A stretch of 64,000 nucleotides of DNA from Gemmatimonas groenlandica. Lineage in GTDB: Bacteria; Gemmatimonadota; Gemmatimonadetes; Gemmatimonadales; Gemmatimonadaceae. The stretch spans positions 4,774,001 through 4,838,000 of the forward strand of contig NZ_CP053085.1 of NCBI RefSeq assembly GCF_013004105.1, written 5' to 3'. The notes under the pieces were generated by a model. That model was given only the letters and a program-made list of their open reading frames with translations, was not told the origin of the DNA and ran no database searches. The translations under genes and the position numbers were made by a program. Below are positions 1-7,905 of the stretch, in pieces. Each line of letters starts with the position of its first letter. The first letter of the stretch is position 1.

Positions 1-945
1 GAGCCCAGCGACTACCATCGCGGCTTGCTGCTGGCGCTCTTCTCGCTGCAGCTCACGCACGTGTACTTCGGTCGCGCGCCGGCGTTGCTGCTGCTCGCCG
101 CGATCGCCGCCGCGTTCCTGCTCATCAACGACATCGCGCAGCGCTACAGCAACGATGTCTCGTGGCCCGAGGCGCTCACCACGCTTGGTTTCTTCTGTCT
201 GGGTTCGCTGCTGGTCATTCGCGTGCAAAGCAGCCTGCATGCCCGACTGGGCACGCTGGTGGCCATCTTCGAGCGCGCCGAAGAAGGCGACTTCGCCAAC
301 TCGTATGACGTGGCGGCCGACAAGAGCCCGGACGCCATCACGACCGTGGGACGCGCCTACAACCGGATGCGCACCCAGTTGGCCAGCATCGTGCAAACGG
401 ACCCACTCTCGGGATGCTACAACCGTCGCGGGTTCGAGCAGCAGTACCGTCGCGAACTGGCGCGCGCCGCCCGTGCACAAACCGACGTGGCGCTCATTGC
501 CATCGATCTCGATTTCTTCAAGCTGGTGAACGACACGCATGGTCACCTGGTGGGCGATCAAGTGATTGCCGAGACGGGCGAGTTGCTGCGCGCCAACGCA
601 CGTACCGACGACATCGTGGCGCGTACCGGTGGCGAGGAGTTCATGGTGCTCGCGCCGAACACCTCGGCGGCTGGCGCGCAGCATCTCGCAGTGCGCATCC
701 TCGAGGCATTCCGTCGTCGCACCTTCGGTGAGCCCAAAGCGAAGGTCACGGTGACCGTGAGCGTGGGCGTGGTGTCGGACACGGTGCCCGACGATTCGAT
801 TGCCGAAGCCCTTCGCTCCCGCGCCGACGAAGCGCTCTATGCCGCCAAGCGCAGTGGCCGCAATCGCGTCGTGCTCTGGTCACACGGTCTCGACGCCCTA
901 CGGTTCGGTCAGACCAGCGGCGAGTTCCCGCCGGTCAGCGTATAG
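1..945 (+). CDS. GGDEF diguanylate cyclase, 5' end cut by window
   Basis: The reading frame is open from the first base, so the true start lies upstream; 314 codons are visible. The visible N-terminus has hydrophobic membrane segments (LLLLAAIAAAFLL and TLGFFCLGSLLVI). A HAMP-like linker follows (LGTLVAIFERAEEGDF), then a GGDEF domain beginning at TDPLSGCYNRRGFEQ. The active-site motif is an intact GGEEF at codons for nt 628-642, preceded by DLDFFKLVNDTHGH. Enzymes of this family make cyclic di-GMP from two GTP. The intact motif predicts an active, membrane-bound enzyme. No RxxD inhibitory site is obvious five residues upstream of GGEEF (the stretch there is DDIVART). The sensory part is outside the window, so the signal is unknown. 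Confidence 0.93.
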   Translation, partial: EPSDYHRGLLLALFSLQLTHVYFGRAPALLLLAAIAAAFLLINDIAQRYSNDVSWPEALTTLGFFCLGSLLVIRVQSSLHARLGTLVAIFERAEEGDFANSYDVAADKSPDAITTVGRAYNRMRTQLASIVQTDPLSGCYNRRGFEQQYRRELARAARAQTDVALIAIDLDFFKLVNDTHGHLVGDQVIAETGELLRANARTDDIVARTGGEEFMVLAPNTSAAGAQHLAVRILEAFRRRTFGEPKAKVTVTVSVGVVSDTVPDDSIAEALRSRADEALYAAKRSGRNRVVLWSHGLDALRFGQTSGEFPPVSV

Positions 946-960
946 CGAGCGTCGGGGCCC

Positions 961-1305
961 CGCGGCAAAGCTGTTCCGTAGAAAATCAGCGATACACACC
1001 ACCACACCGCGAATTCACGCGAATGGCCGCGAATTAAATCCCCACAACATTTCCTAAAAACAATCGCACGGCGATCCCGAGCGGTGCGCGGAGTCCATCC
1101 GCGTGTATCAGCGCCAATTCGCGGTAAAGCTGTTCCGTTGAGAATCGGCGATACAAACCACCACACCGCGGATTCACGCGAATGGCCGCCAATTAAATCC
1201 CCAGAACATTTCCTAAATTCAATCGCCACGACGATCCCGAGCGGTGCGCGCAGTCCATCCGCGGGTGTCAGCGCCAATTCGCGGTAAAGCTGTTCCGTTC
1301 AGAAT
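961..1305. repeat. Intergenic tandem repeat, period 159-160 bp, 2 full copies plus partial
   Basis: Copies begin with CGCGG(C/T)AAAGCTGTTCCGT at 961, 1120 and 1280. The first two copies are complete and diverge by scattered substitutions; the third breaks off after about 26 bases. Each copy contains CACACCGCG(A/G)ATTCACGCG, AATTAAATCCCCA and CGATCCCGAGCGGTGCGCG blocks. The array fills the 380-bp gap between the GGDEF gene and the convergent PhzF-like gene. A 122-codon minus-strand ORF across it is itself an internal repeat and is most likely not a gene. Inferred to be a genome-wide intergenic repeat family; its function is unknown. Confidence 0.85.
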
Positions 1306-1325
1306 GAGTGCGTCCCCCGACCGCC

Positions 1326-2285
1326 CTACCGCACCGCCATCGTCCCTTCGCTCACCAGTACCGTCGCGCCGCCCACGCGCACCGCATCGATCACGCCACC
1401 GGTCTTGTGCGCCTCGATGTGCAGCCGGCTGGGGCGACCCATCTCTACGCCCTGGGCGACTTCCCAGGTGAGCAGCCCGTCGCGCGGCGTGCGCTTGGCG
1501 AGGTAGCCCGCCAGGCAGGCGTTCGCCGAACCCGTGGCCGGGTCTTCCGGTACAGTGGAGCCGGGCACGAACACCCGCGCCCGGATATCACAGCCGCGCA
1601 CATGCGCCGGCAGTAACGCATCCCGGGCGGCGTTCTGCGCCGCATCACCGTCTCGCGCCATCGCGAACACCATTGGCCACGCCGCCCAGGTGCCCTTGAG
1701 CACCGACTCCCAAGCGTCAGTGCGCAGTCGCGCACGCTCCACCGCCTCCACGCTGCTCAACGCGATCAGCTGAAAGGGCAAGCCGCAGCTCACACCCGCT
1801 GGCGCATGCGCGCCGCCCACGAGATCCGACGCGGACAGCGACAACACACTCGCCACGGCGTCGAGGTCGGTCACCTCCACGCGCTCCTCCGGCAACTGCG
1901 CCGTCGTGAGCTGCGCGTGCACCGGCACGCCGTTCTCGAGCGTAATACGCACCGGCACCGGGCCCACGTTCTCGCCCAGCACCAGCGTCATCTCATTCCC
2001 CACCGCCGGCACTTCTCCACTCGCCACCAGCACATGCGCCGTGCCGATGGTCGGATGTCCCGCGAACGGCACCTCGAGTTCGGGCGTGAAGATGCGCACC
2101 CGCCGTGTATGCGACGGATCCTCCGGCGCGAACACGAACGTCGTTTCCGCGTAGTTGAACTCCCGCGTGATGGCCTGCAGTGTTTCGGTGGAAAGTCCCT
2201 CGGCGCCAAACACCACGGCAAGCTGATTGCCCGTGAAGGGTTCGGAGGTGAAGACGTCGGCGGTGATGAAACGGAGGGTACGCAT
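1326..2285 (-). CDS. PhzF family isomerase/epimerase-like protein
   Basis: The 319-aa product has the PhzF / diaminopimelate-epimerase-like fold signature from its N-terminus (ITADVFTSEPFTGNQLAVVF). The PhzF catalytic glutamate is at about residue 47 in NYAETTFV. The family motif PFAGHPTIGTAHVL and the C-terminal DPATGSANACLAGYL motif are also present. PhzF of phenazine synthesis isomerises trans-2,3-dihydro-3-hydroxyanthranilate, but most family members have unknown substrates. No phenazine genes lie nearby, so a general PhzF-like enzyme is the safest call. It starts at ATG 2285 on the minus strand and is probably monocistronic: the hairpin-forming repeat at 2299-2398 separates it from pruA upstream. 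Full family length; nothing appears damaged. Confidence 0.9.
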   Translation of the reverse strand: MRTLRFITADVFTSEPFTGNQLAVVFGAEGLSTETLQAITREFNYAETTFVFAPEDPSHTRRVRIFTPELEVPFAGHPTIGTAHVLVASGEVPAVGNEMTLVLGENVGPVPVRITLENGVPVHAQLTTAQLPEERVEVTDLDAVASVLSLSASDLVGGAHAPAGVSCGLPFQLIALSSVEAVERARLRTDAWESVLKGTWAAWPMVFAMARDGDAAQNAARDALLPAHVRGCDIRARVFVPGSTVPEDPATGSANACLAGYLAKRTPRDGLLTWEVAQGVEMGRPSRLHIEAHKTGGVIDAVRVGGATVLVSEGTMAVR

Positions 2286-2298
2286 AAAAAATGAACCG

Positions 2299-2398
2299 GT
2301 GAGTTTCGAGTAATGAGTTCAAGTCTGGAGTCGTGAGTCAAGCCGAAGCAGTCCAACCACTCGCGACTCCGAACTTCAACTCAAAACCCAGAACTCAC
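2299..2398. repeat. Long imperfect inverted repeat, arms about 40 bp
   Basis: Arms at about 2299-2338 and 2359-2398 are reverse complements at roughly three quarters of positions, around a 20-nt loop. Each arm is built from degenerate GAGT(T/C)-rich heptamer-like units (GTGAGTTTCGAGT on one side; the complement of ACTCAAAACCCAGAACTCAC on the other). It lies just downstream of pruA and upstream of the PhzF-like gene, both on the minus strand. It could fold in the pruA transcript as a terminator or 3'-stabilising stem, but no U-tract is clear. Confidence 0.7.
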
Positions 2399-2429
2399 GT
2401 GAGTCCATCCGCCACCACCAAACCCAGCC

Positions 2430-4061
2430 CTACCCCAAAAACGGGTACTTCCAATCCAACGGACTCGAGAACGTCTCCTTGATGTTCCGCGCACTCACCC
2501 AGCGCATCAGGTTGAGCTTCGAGCCCGCCTTGTCGTTCGTGCCCGAGCCACGCGCGCCACCGAACGGCTGCTGACCCACCACGGCGCCAGTCGGCTTGTC
2601 GTTGATGTACAGGTTGCCCGCGCTCTGACGCAGCACGCTCATCGCCTCACGCACCGCACCACGGTCGCGCGAGAAGATGGCGCCGGTCAGGGCGTACGGT
2701 GACGTCGTGTCCACCAGCGTGAGCGTTTCGCGCCACGCGTGGTCGTCGTACGGATGGATCGTGATCACCGGGCCGAACAGCTCTTCGCACAGCATGCGAT
2801 GCTTCGGGTCGCTCGTCTCCACGATCGTCGGCTCGATGAACCAGCCCTTCGAATCGTCATAGCCGCCGCCCGCGACGATCGTCGCCGAGGTCTTCGCGTC
2901 GTCGAGGTAGCCCTTCAGACGATTGAACGCCTTCTGGTCGATCACCGCCGCCACGAAGTTCGAGAAGTCGCGCACGTCGCCCTGCTTCATCTCGGCCATC
3001 ATCGCCACGCAGCGGGCCTTCACGTCGGGCCACATCGACTTCGGCACGTATGCGCGGCTGGCCGCCGAGCACTTCTGCCCCTGATATTCGAACGCGCCGC
3101 GTACGATGCCCACCGCGACGGCCTGCGGGTCGGCGCTCGGGTGCACCACGATGAAGTCCTTGCCGCCCGTCTCGCCCACGATGCGCGGGTACGACTTGTA
3201 CGTCCCCATGTTCGAGCCGATCGTCTTCCACATGCTGTTGAACACGCCCGTGGAGCCGGTGAAGTGCACACCGGCCAAATCGCGGTGTGCCAGCGCGATG
3301 TCGGAAATCATCGCCGCGTCACCCGGAATGAAGTTGATCACCCCCGGCGGCAGTCCCGCCTCTTCCAGCAGCTGCATCGTGTACCACGACGACAGCAGCG
3401 CCGTCGCCGACGGCTTCCAGATCACCACGTTGCCCATCAGCGCCGGGGCGCCCGGGAGGTTACCGCCGATCGCGGTGAAGTTGAATGGCGTGACCGCGTA
3501 CACGAACCCTTCCAGCGGACGGTAGTCCAGCTGGTTCCACATCGTGTGGTCGGACAACGGCTGTTCGGCGTAGAGGTCCTGCGCGAACTGCGCGTTGAAG
3601 CGCCAGAAGTCGATTAGCTCGCAGGCCGCGTCGATCTCGGCCTGATGCACCGTCTTCGCCTGCCCCAGCATCGTGGCCGCGTTGATCGTGTCGCGCCATG
3701 TGGTGGTCAGCAGCTCGGCGGCGCGCAGAAACACCGCCGCGCGGTCTTCCCAGCGCCAGCTCGACCACTCGGCGGAGGCCGCCGCGCTGGCCGCGATCGC
3801 CTCGTGCACCAGCTCCGGCGTGGCCTTGTGGTACGTGGCCAACACGTGGTGGTGATCGCACGGCATGGTGACCGTGCCGGTGTTGCCGGTGTGAATCCGG
3901 CGGCCGCCGATCACGATCGGGATCTCCACCTGCTCGGTCGCCATGCGATCGAGACGGAGCTTCAGGTTCTTCGTTTCGGGCGAGTGCGGCGCGTAGGTGC
4001 GCACCGGCTCGTTAGCGGCGACCGGCACGCGACGCGTGCCATCGAAGGCGGCAAAAGACAT
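2430..4061 (-). CDS. pruA: L-glutamate gamma-semialdehyde (1-pyrroline-5-carboxylate) dehydrogenase
   Basis: This 543-aa aldehyde dehydrogenase belongs to the ALDH4-type P5C dehydrogenases, which oxidise glutamate semialdehyde to glutamate with NAD+ in proline and arginine breakdown. The catalytic cysteine is Cys331 in GQKCSAASR, and the general base is Glu297 in VGETGGKD. The cofactor-binding stretches TPFNFTAIGGNLPGAPALMGN and HFTGSTGVF are present. The C-terminus has the family PTGAVVGQQPFGGARGSGTNDKAG signature. Length matches the stand-alone enzyme (about 540 aa), not the PutA fusion. No proline dehydrogenase is adjacent, so the first step must be encoded elsewhere. The start is ATG at 4061; the divergent lipoprotein gene begins 75 bp away, so both promoters must sit in that gap. 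Confidence 0.95.
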   Translation of the reverse strand: MSFAAFDGTRRVPVAANEPVRTYAPHSPETKNLKLRLDRMATEQVEIPIVIGGRRIHTGNTGTVTMPCDHHHVLATYHKATPELVHEAIAASAAASAEWSSWRWEDRAAVFLRAAELLTTTWRDTINAATMLGQAKTVHQAEIDAACELIDFWRFNAQFAQDLYAEQPLSDHTMWNQLDYRPLEGFVYAVTPFNFTAIGGNLPGAPALMGNVVIWKPSATALLSSWYTMQLLEEAGLPPGVINFIPGDAAMISDIALAHRDLAGVHFTGSTGVFNSMWKTIGSNMGTYKSYPRIVGETGGKDFIVVHPSADPQAVAVGIVRGAFEYQGQKCSAASRAYVPKSMWPDVKARCVAMMAEMKQGDVRDFSNFVAAVIDQKAFNRLKGYLDDAKTSATIVAGGGYDDSKGWFIEPTIVETSDPKHRMLCEELFGPVITIHPYDDHAWRETLTLVDTTSPYALTGAIFSRDRGAVREAMSVLRQSAGNLYINDKPTGAVVGQQPFGGARGSGTNDKAGSKLNLMRWVSARNIKETFSSPLDWKYPFLG

Positions 4062-4135
4062 CAGACGTTCTCCGAGAGGGCAGGATAAGGAACCAGAAAG
4101 CTAGCGTCGTGCGGATCTTGCAGTACCCTTCGCGT

Positions 4136-5242
4136 ATGGACCTGCCTCCTGACCGTACCTCCGCTCCCCGCCGTCTGGCTCGGAACCGCCGCCAGGTTGC
4201 GTTGGCGCCGCTAACCTTCGCACTGGTCGTCGCCGCCTGCGAGAAGCCGGCGATCCGCTGGGTCGATGCCGAGGCGGTGGCGACCAATCTGCCGTCGCCG
4301 CTGGTGTACCCGCCGTATGTGGCGACCGACTCCACCCTCGACGCATCGTCGCCGTATGCCGACTTCCTGCTGACGCAGGATCTCTGGCGTGAGGCGGGCG
4401 GCAGCAACCTGCTCGAGCCAACGCTGACCAGCATGCCGGAGGCTCGCGACTCGGTCGCGAACCACGCCACGCTGCCGCCGGTGCAGACCGCCTCGGCGCC
4501 GCTGACGTCGCTGGGCAACGGCAACGCTCCGGCCGACTCCTTGCGCTGCGCCCGCTCCATCCGCGTCGTGTCTGCTGGTGCGCGCGGCCACGTCGCCGTC
4601 TGGTGGAGCCGCGGCGCAGCCGGGCGCGTGAGACTCGCGGCCGCGTGGCGGGATAGCGTGGTGGCCCCGGCGGGAGATTCGACCGCTGGTGGGGTCGCAG
4701 GCGCCTCGGTGGCGGTGCAGGGGAGCGCCTGGCGCGGACCGATCATGATCGATTCGCTCGATCAGGGTCCTGGCGACGCGCAGGCGGCCGATCGCGGCGC
4801 CTACGGCTGTGCCCGTCCAGCGCCCAGTGTCGCCATCGACAAGAAGTATGGCTACGTCCACGTCGCGTACGCGCTCACCGGTCCGGAAGGGCCCGGCGTG
4901 TTCTACGCGCACCAGATGGACCCGCGGTCGCAGTTCGAACCGCCCGTCGCGATCATCTACGGTGAACGCATCGGCGACGCCCGCGTCGCGGTGGACGCCG
5001 ACGTGGTTGCGGTGGCGTACGAAGATCCGAACAGCGGACTCGGTCGCCGGAAGATCGGCCTCGCCGTGTCGCGCACGTCGGGCCATCTCTTTGAAGACCG
5101 ACTCACCGCCAGCGGCGGCATCTCCGACGCCCGCGATCCGCATGTGCTGGTGCGGGGGCGCGCCGTCGTGGTCGGTTGGAGTGAAACAGCCGCTGGCGCC
5201 GATCCCATCTTCCGTTTGCGGCGTGCCCGCGTGGAGCGTTGA
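4136..5242 (+). CDS. Predicted lipoprotein with sialidase-like repeats, function unknown
   Basis: A start at ATG 4136 gives 368 aa; a GTG at 4109 would add nine residues. The N-terminus is arginine-rich, then hydrophobic (LAPLTFALVVAAC), with a lipobox-like VAAC at Cys35, so an outer-membrane or periplasmic lipoprotein is likely. The rest has no catalytic motif I recognise. It does contain spaced segments such as GYVHVAYAL, DVVAVAYEDP and RAVVVGWSE that resemble blades of BNR/sialidase-type beta-propellers. The stop codon lies 2 bp before the nfo ATG, so the two are probably co-transcribed. That pairing does not by itself suggest a DNA-repair role. Confidence 0.75.
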   Translation: MDLPPDRTSAPRRLARNRRQVALAPLTFALVVAACEKPAIRWVDAEAVATNLPSPLVYPPYVATDSTLDASSPYADFLLTQDLWREAGGSNLLEPTLTSMPEARDSVANHATLPPVQTASAPLTSLGNGNAPADSLRCARSIRVVSAGARGHVAVWWSRGAAGRVRLAAAWRDSVVAPAGDSTAGGVAGASVAVQGSAWRGPIMIDSLDQGPGDAQAADRGAYGCARPAPSVAIDKKYGYVHVAYALTGPEGPGVFYAHQMDPRSQFEPPVAIIYGERIGDARVAVDADVVAVAYEDPNSGLGRRKIGLAVSRTSGHLFEDRLTASGGISDARDPHVLVRGRAVVVGWSETAAGADPIFRLRRARVER

Positions 5243-5244
5243 CG

Positions 5245-6153
5245 ATGTCGCTTCTTCTTGGTGCGCACTGCATCGACACCGGTGGCATCCCCATGGCGGC
5301 GCGTCGCGCTGGCAAAGCGGGCATGCAATCCCTGCAGATCTTCAGTGCGATCCCGAAGTTCTACAACGACAAAGTCGGCGTGAAGCCCGACCGGCTCGCC
5401 CGATATCAGGAGGCGCTGGCCGAGGCTGGCATTCGTCCCGAGCATGTCATTGTGCATGCCGCATACGTGATCAACTGCGCGACGCCCGATGAGGAGAAGT
5501 GGAATCGGGCCGCGGCGGCACTTGCGAAGGAATTCGAGCGCTCCACGGCGCTCGGCGTAGCGGGTGTCTGTTTTCATCCCGGTGCCGCCACCGACGGTGA
5601 CCGCGAGGCAGCTATTGCCCGCGTATCCGAAGCCATGCGTCGCGCGCTCAAGGCAGTGCCGGCCAGTCATACGCGGTTGCTCATCGAGAATACGGCGGGT
5701 GCGGGTACGACCGTGGGGCGCACCCCGGAGGAAGTCGGTGCGATGCTGGCCGGCATACCGGCGGCCGATCGCGCACGCACCGGCTACGGGCTCGATACCT
5801 GCCATTTGTTCGCGTCGGGATATCCGATCGCGACCTCGCGCGCCGATCTCACGCGCGTGCTCGACGAGTTCGAAGCGGCCACCGGCGAACCACCAGCGTT
5901 CTTCCATCTCAATGACAGCGAAGGGGCCCTCGGGTCGAATCGTGACCGGCATGCCCTGATTGGCGAAGGGCTGATCGGTGCGGACGCCTTCAGCTGGCTG
6001 CTGCACGACCGCCGCGCGAAGGGGGTGCCGCTCATCCTCGAGACGCCGCAGGAGCACGCCGACATCGCCGAAGACGACGACACGCCCGACCCGTGGGACG
6101 TGCGCTCTGTCGCGCTGCTGCGTGCGCTGGCGAAGGAGCCGCCGCGCGGCTGA
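5245..6153 (+). CDS. nfo: Deoxyribonuclease IV (AP endonuclease)
   Basis: The 302-aa product is an endonuclease IV TIM barrel that cleaves DNA 5' to abasic sites using three zinc ions. Family motifs occur in order: GAHCIDTGGIPMAARRA near the N-terminus, HAAYVINCATPDEEKW, VCFHPGAATDGD, LLIENTAGAGTTVG, YGLDTCHLFASGY, FFHLNDSEGALGSNRDRH with IGEG, and LILETPQ. These carry the His, Glu and Asp zinc ligands. ATG 5245 is preferred over the in-frame TTG 5239, which overlaps the upstream stop. The stop overlaps the next gene's ATG (TGATG), so nfo sits in the middle of a three-gene operon. Confidence 0.95.
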   Translation: MSLLLGAHCIDTGGIPMAARRAGKAGMQSLQIFSAIPKFYNDKVGVKPDRLARYQEALAEAGIRPEHVIVHAAYVINCATPDEEKWNRAAAALAKEFERSTALGVAGVCFHPGAATDGDREAAIARVSEAMRRALKAVPASHTRLLIENTAGAGTTVGRTPEEVGAMLAGIPAADRARTGYGLDTCHLFASGYPIATSRADLTRVLDEFEAATGEPPAFFHLNDSEGALGSNRDRHALIGEGLIGADAFSWLLHDRRAKGVPLILETPQEHADIAEDDDTPDPWDVRSVALLRALAKEPPRG

Positions 6154-7223
6154 TGGGCATGCTGATGGGCATGCTGATGGGCACGATGATGGGCAAACGG
6201 TGGCGGAACGCGGGCGTCGTCCTCACGGCGGCGCTCTTGGCCTGTGAGGGCCACACCGTGCCGCCCGCGACCGCCGTCGCGCACACCGAAGTCCGGATCG
6301 TAGTCGACAGCGGTGTCACGTTGGCCGGCGATTTCGCGCTGCCGTCGACCCCGACGACGGCGGCCGCAGGCAGCTCCGCGCTGTCTGCCGTGCCGGCCGT
6401 GCTGTTGTTGAGCGGCTCCGGTGCGCAGGACCGCGACGGCGCACGTACCGAATTGCCGGGCTATCGACCCTTCGTCGACATCGCCGACACGCTGCTCGCC
6501 GCCGGCTTCGCGGTACTGCGACTCGATGACCGCGGTGTGGGCGCGTCCACCGGACGCTTTGACGGGGCCACCACTGAAGACTTCGCGCGCGATGCGGCGG
6601 CGGCTGTCCGCTGGCTGCGTGGTCACGCGCGCGTGCAGCCCGAACACATCGCTCTCGTCGGACACAGCGAGGGCGCCCTGGTGGCGCTGCTGGTCGCGCA
6701 CGACGATCCCCGCGTGTGGGTGCTCGGATTGCTCGGTGCCGCGTCACGCCCCGGGCGCGAAATCGCTCGCTGGCAGCGCGCGACACTCGTGACAGGCGAT
6801 CTCACCACATGGCCGGCCGCACAACGCGCGGCCGTGCTGGCGCGCGCGGAATCGGATGCCGATGCGATCGCCGCCACCGACCCCTGGCTGCGCACCTGGT
6901 TCTCGCTCGATCCGCGCACCATCGCGCGCGGCGTCGAACAGCCCGTCCTACTGCTGCACGGCGAGAACGACCGGCAGGTGCCGGTGGAGCAATCCGGCGA
7001 GCTCGCGGCGGCGCTGCGCGACGCGCGCATCGTGCGATTGGCGCACACCAATCACCTGCTGCTCGACGACTTCGACGGTGATCCGCGCGGCTACGTGCGC
7101 CTCACATCGCGTCGTGTCGAGGGGGAAATCCTCCGCGCACTCGTCGCGTTCCTCGAGCAACAGAATGGCGAAAAACGATTCTCCGAGGGAAAAACACTGA
7201 AAAAAATCCGCGAAATTCGATGA
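6153..7223 (+). CDS. Alpha/beta hydrolase, predicted lipoprotein
   Basis: This alpha/beta-hydrolase has its nucleophile at Ser172 in GHSEG, an LLLSGSGAQDRDG oxyanion-region motif, LDDRGVGAST, a late acid in LLHGENDRQVP, and a C-terminal histidine in the NHLLLDD segment. Such enzymes are usually secreted esterases or acyl hydrolases; the substrate is unknown. The N-terminus is odd: an in-frame 12-bp repeat (ATGGGCATGCTG) gives MGMLMGMLMGTMMGK, so translation could start at several ATGs between 6153 and 6192. A lipobox (LLAC, Cys31) follows. The first ATG overlaps the nfo stop. The protein ends with a basic tail (KTLKKIREIR) encoded by A-rich sequence. Confidence 0.85.
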   Translation: MGMLMGMLMGTMMGKRWRNAGVVLTAALLACEGHTVPPATAVAHTEVRIVVDSGVTLAGDFALPSTPTTAAAGSSALSAVPAVLLLSGSGAQDRDGARTELPGYRPFVDIADTLLAAGFAVLRLDDRGVGASTGRFDGATTEDFARDAAAAVRWLRGHARVQPEHIALVGHSEGALVALLVAHDDPRVWVLGLLGAASRPGREIARWQRATLVTGDLTTWPAAQRAAVLARAESDADAIAATDPWLRTWFSLDPRTIARGVEQPVLLLHGENDRQVPVEQSGELAAALRDARIVRLAHTNHLLLDDFDGDPRGYVRLTSRRVEGEILRALVAFLEQQNGEKRFSEGKTLKKIREIR

Positions 7224-7261
7224 GAAGTGCGTTTTTCAGAGGGAAAAACACAAAAACACTA

Positions 7262-7289
7262 TTGCGCGACGTATTCGTGATTGTAGTTT
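7262..7289 (+). promoter_or_regulatory. Possible sigma-70-like promoter for the H1-SWIB gene
   Basis: TTGCGC at 7262-7267 and TAGTTT at 7284-7289 are separated by 16 nt, about 95 bp before the ATG of the SWIB gene. The surrounding 160-bp gap is AT-richer than its neighbours. The match to consensus is partial, so this is only a suggestion. Confidence 0.22.
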
Positions 7290-7384
7290 TGGCCGTCCGC
7301 TGAGACGTAACCGCGTCTTCGCGAGATCTGTCGAGAGCTGTACCGCTCGACGCGACCCGACGGGTTACCACCTCAGGAGACAAC

Positions 7385-7810
7385 ATGGCCGCTGCGAAGA
7401 AGTCTGCGAAGAAAGCTGCAAAGAAGGCCGCCCCGAAGAAGGCCGCCGCCAAGAAGGCGCCTGCGAAGAAGGCCGCCCCCAAGAAGGCCGCTGTGAAGAA
7501 GGCTGCCCCGGCCAAGAAGGCCGCCGTGAAGAAGGCGCCGGCCAAGAAGGCCGCCAAGCGCACGCCGAACGCGGCGTTCATGAAGGCCCTGACGCCGAGC
7601 CCGGAGCTTGCGGCTGTCGTCGGCGACAAGCCGCTTCCGCGCACGGAAGTCGTGAAGAAGCTCTGGGCGTACATCAAGAAGAACGGCCTCCAGGATGCCA
7701 AGAACAAGCGCAACATCAACGCCGACGACAAGCTGAAGGCCGTGTTCGCTGGCAAGAAGACCGTCAGCATGTTCGAGATGACGTCGCTGGTCTCCAAGCA
7801 CCTGTCGTAA
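7385..7810 (+). CDS. SWIB domain protein with histone-H1-like Lys/Ala tail
   Basis: The 141-aa protein has two parts. Residues 1 to about 60 are almost entirely Lys, Ala and Pro in AKKA/PAKKAA repeats, like the C-terminal tail of histone H1 and bacterial H1-like nucleoid proteins. Residues about 63-141 form a SWIB/MDM2 domain: LTPSPELAAVVGDKPLPRTEVVKKLW, then YIKKNGLQDAKNKRNINADDKLKAVF and a terminal MFEMTSLVSKHLS. The charge and composition predict DNA binding in the nucleoid; the SWIB partner is unknown. A strong AGGAG at 7374-7378 supports the ATG. The gene stands alone between a 160-bp promoter region and a terminator. Chlamydiae and some other bacteria also encode SWIB proteins. Confidence 0.92.
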   Translation: MAAAKKSAKKAAKKAAPKKAAAKKAPAKKAAPKKAAVKKAAPAKKAAVKKAPAKKAAKRTPNAAFMKALTPSPELAAVVGDKPLPRTEVVKKLWAYIKKNGLQDAKNKRNINADDKLKAVFAGKKTVSMFEMTSLVSKHLS

Positions 7811-7836
7811 CTCCCGACGGTTTGCTGCGTATGTTG

Positions 7837-7867
7837 AAGGGGCGCGTCCTTGATGGGCGCGCCCCTT
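7837..7867 (+). terminator. Rho-independent-type hairpin after the SWIB gene
   Basis: A perfect 10-bp GC-rich stem pairs 7837-7846 (AAGGGGCGCG) with 7858-7867 (CGCGCCCCTT) around an 11-nt loop, 26 nt after the stop codon. Only a short T-run follows, as is usual in high-GC genomes. It isolates the SWIB gene from lepB. Confidence 0.75.
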
Positions 7868-7905
7868 TGATCTAGTCCGTCCTCGACTTCCCAACCGCAC
7901 CGCCC

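Noticed and set aside
909-1277. 122-codon minus-strand ORF in the 160-bp repeat
   Set aside because: It is internally repeated with the DNA repeat period and has a Cys/Trp-rich, non-native composition; it is a by-product of the repeat.
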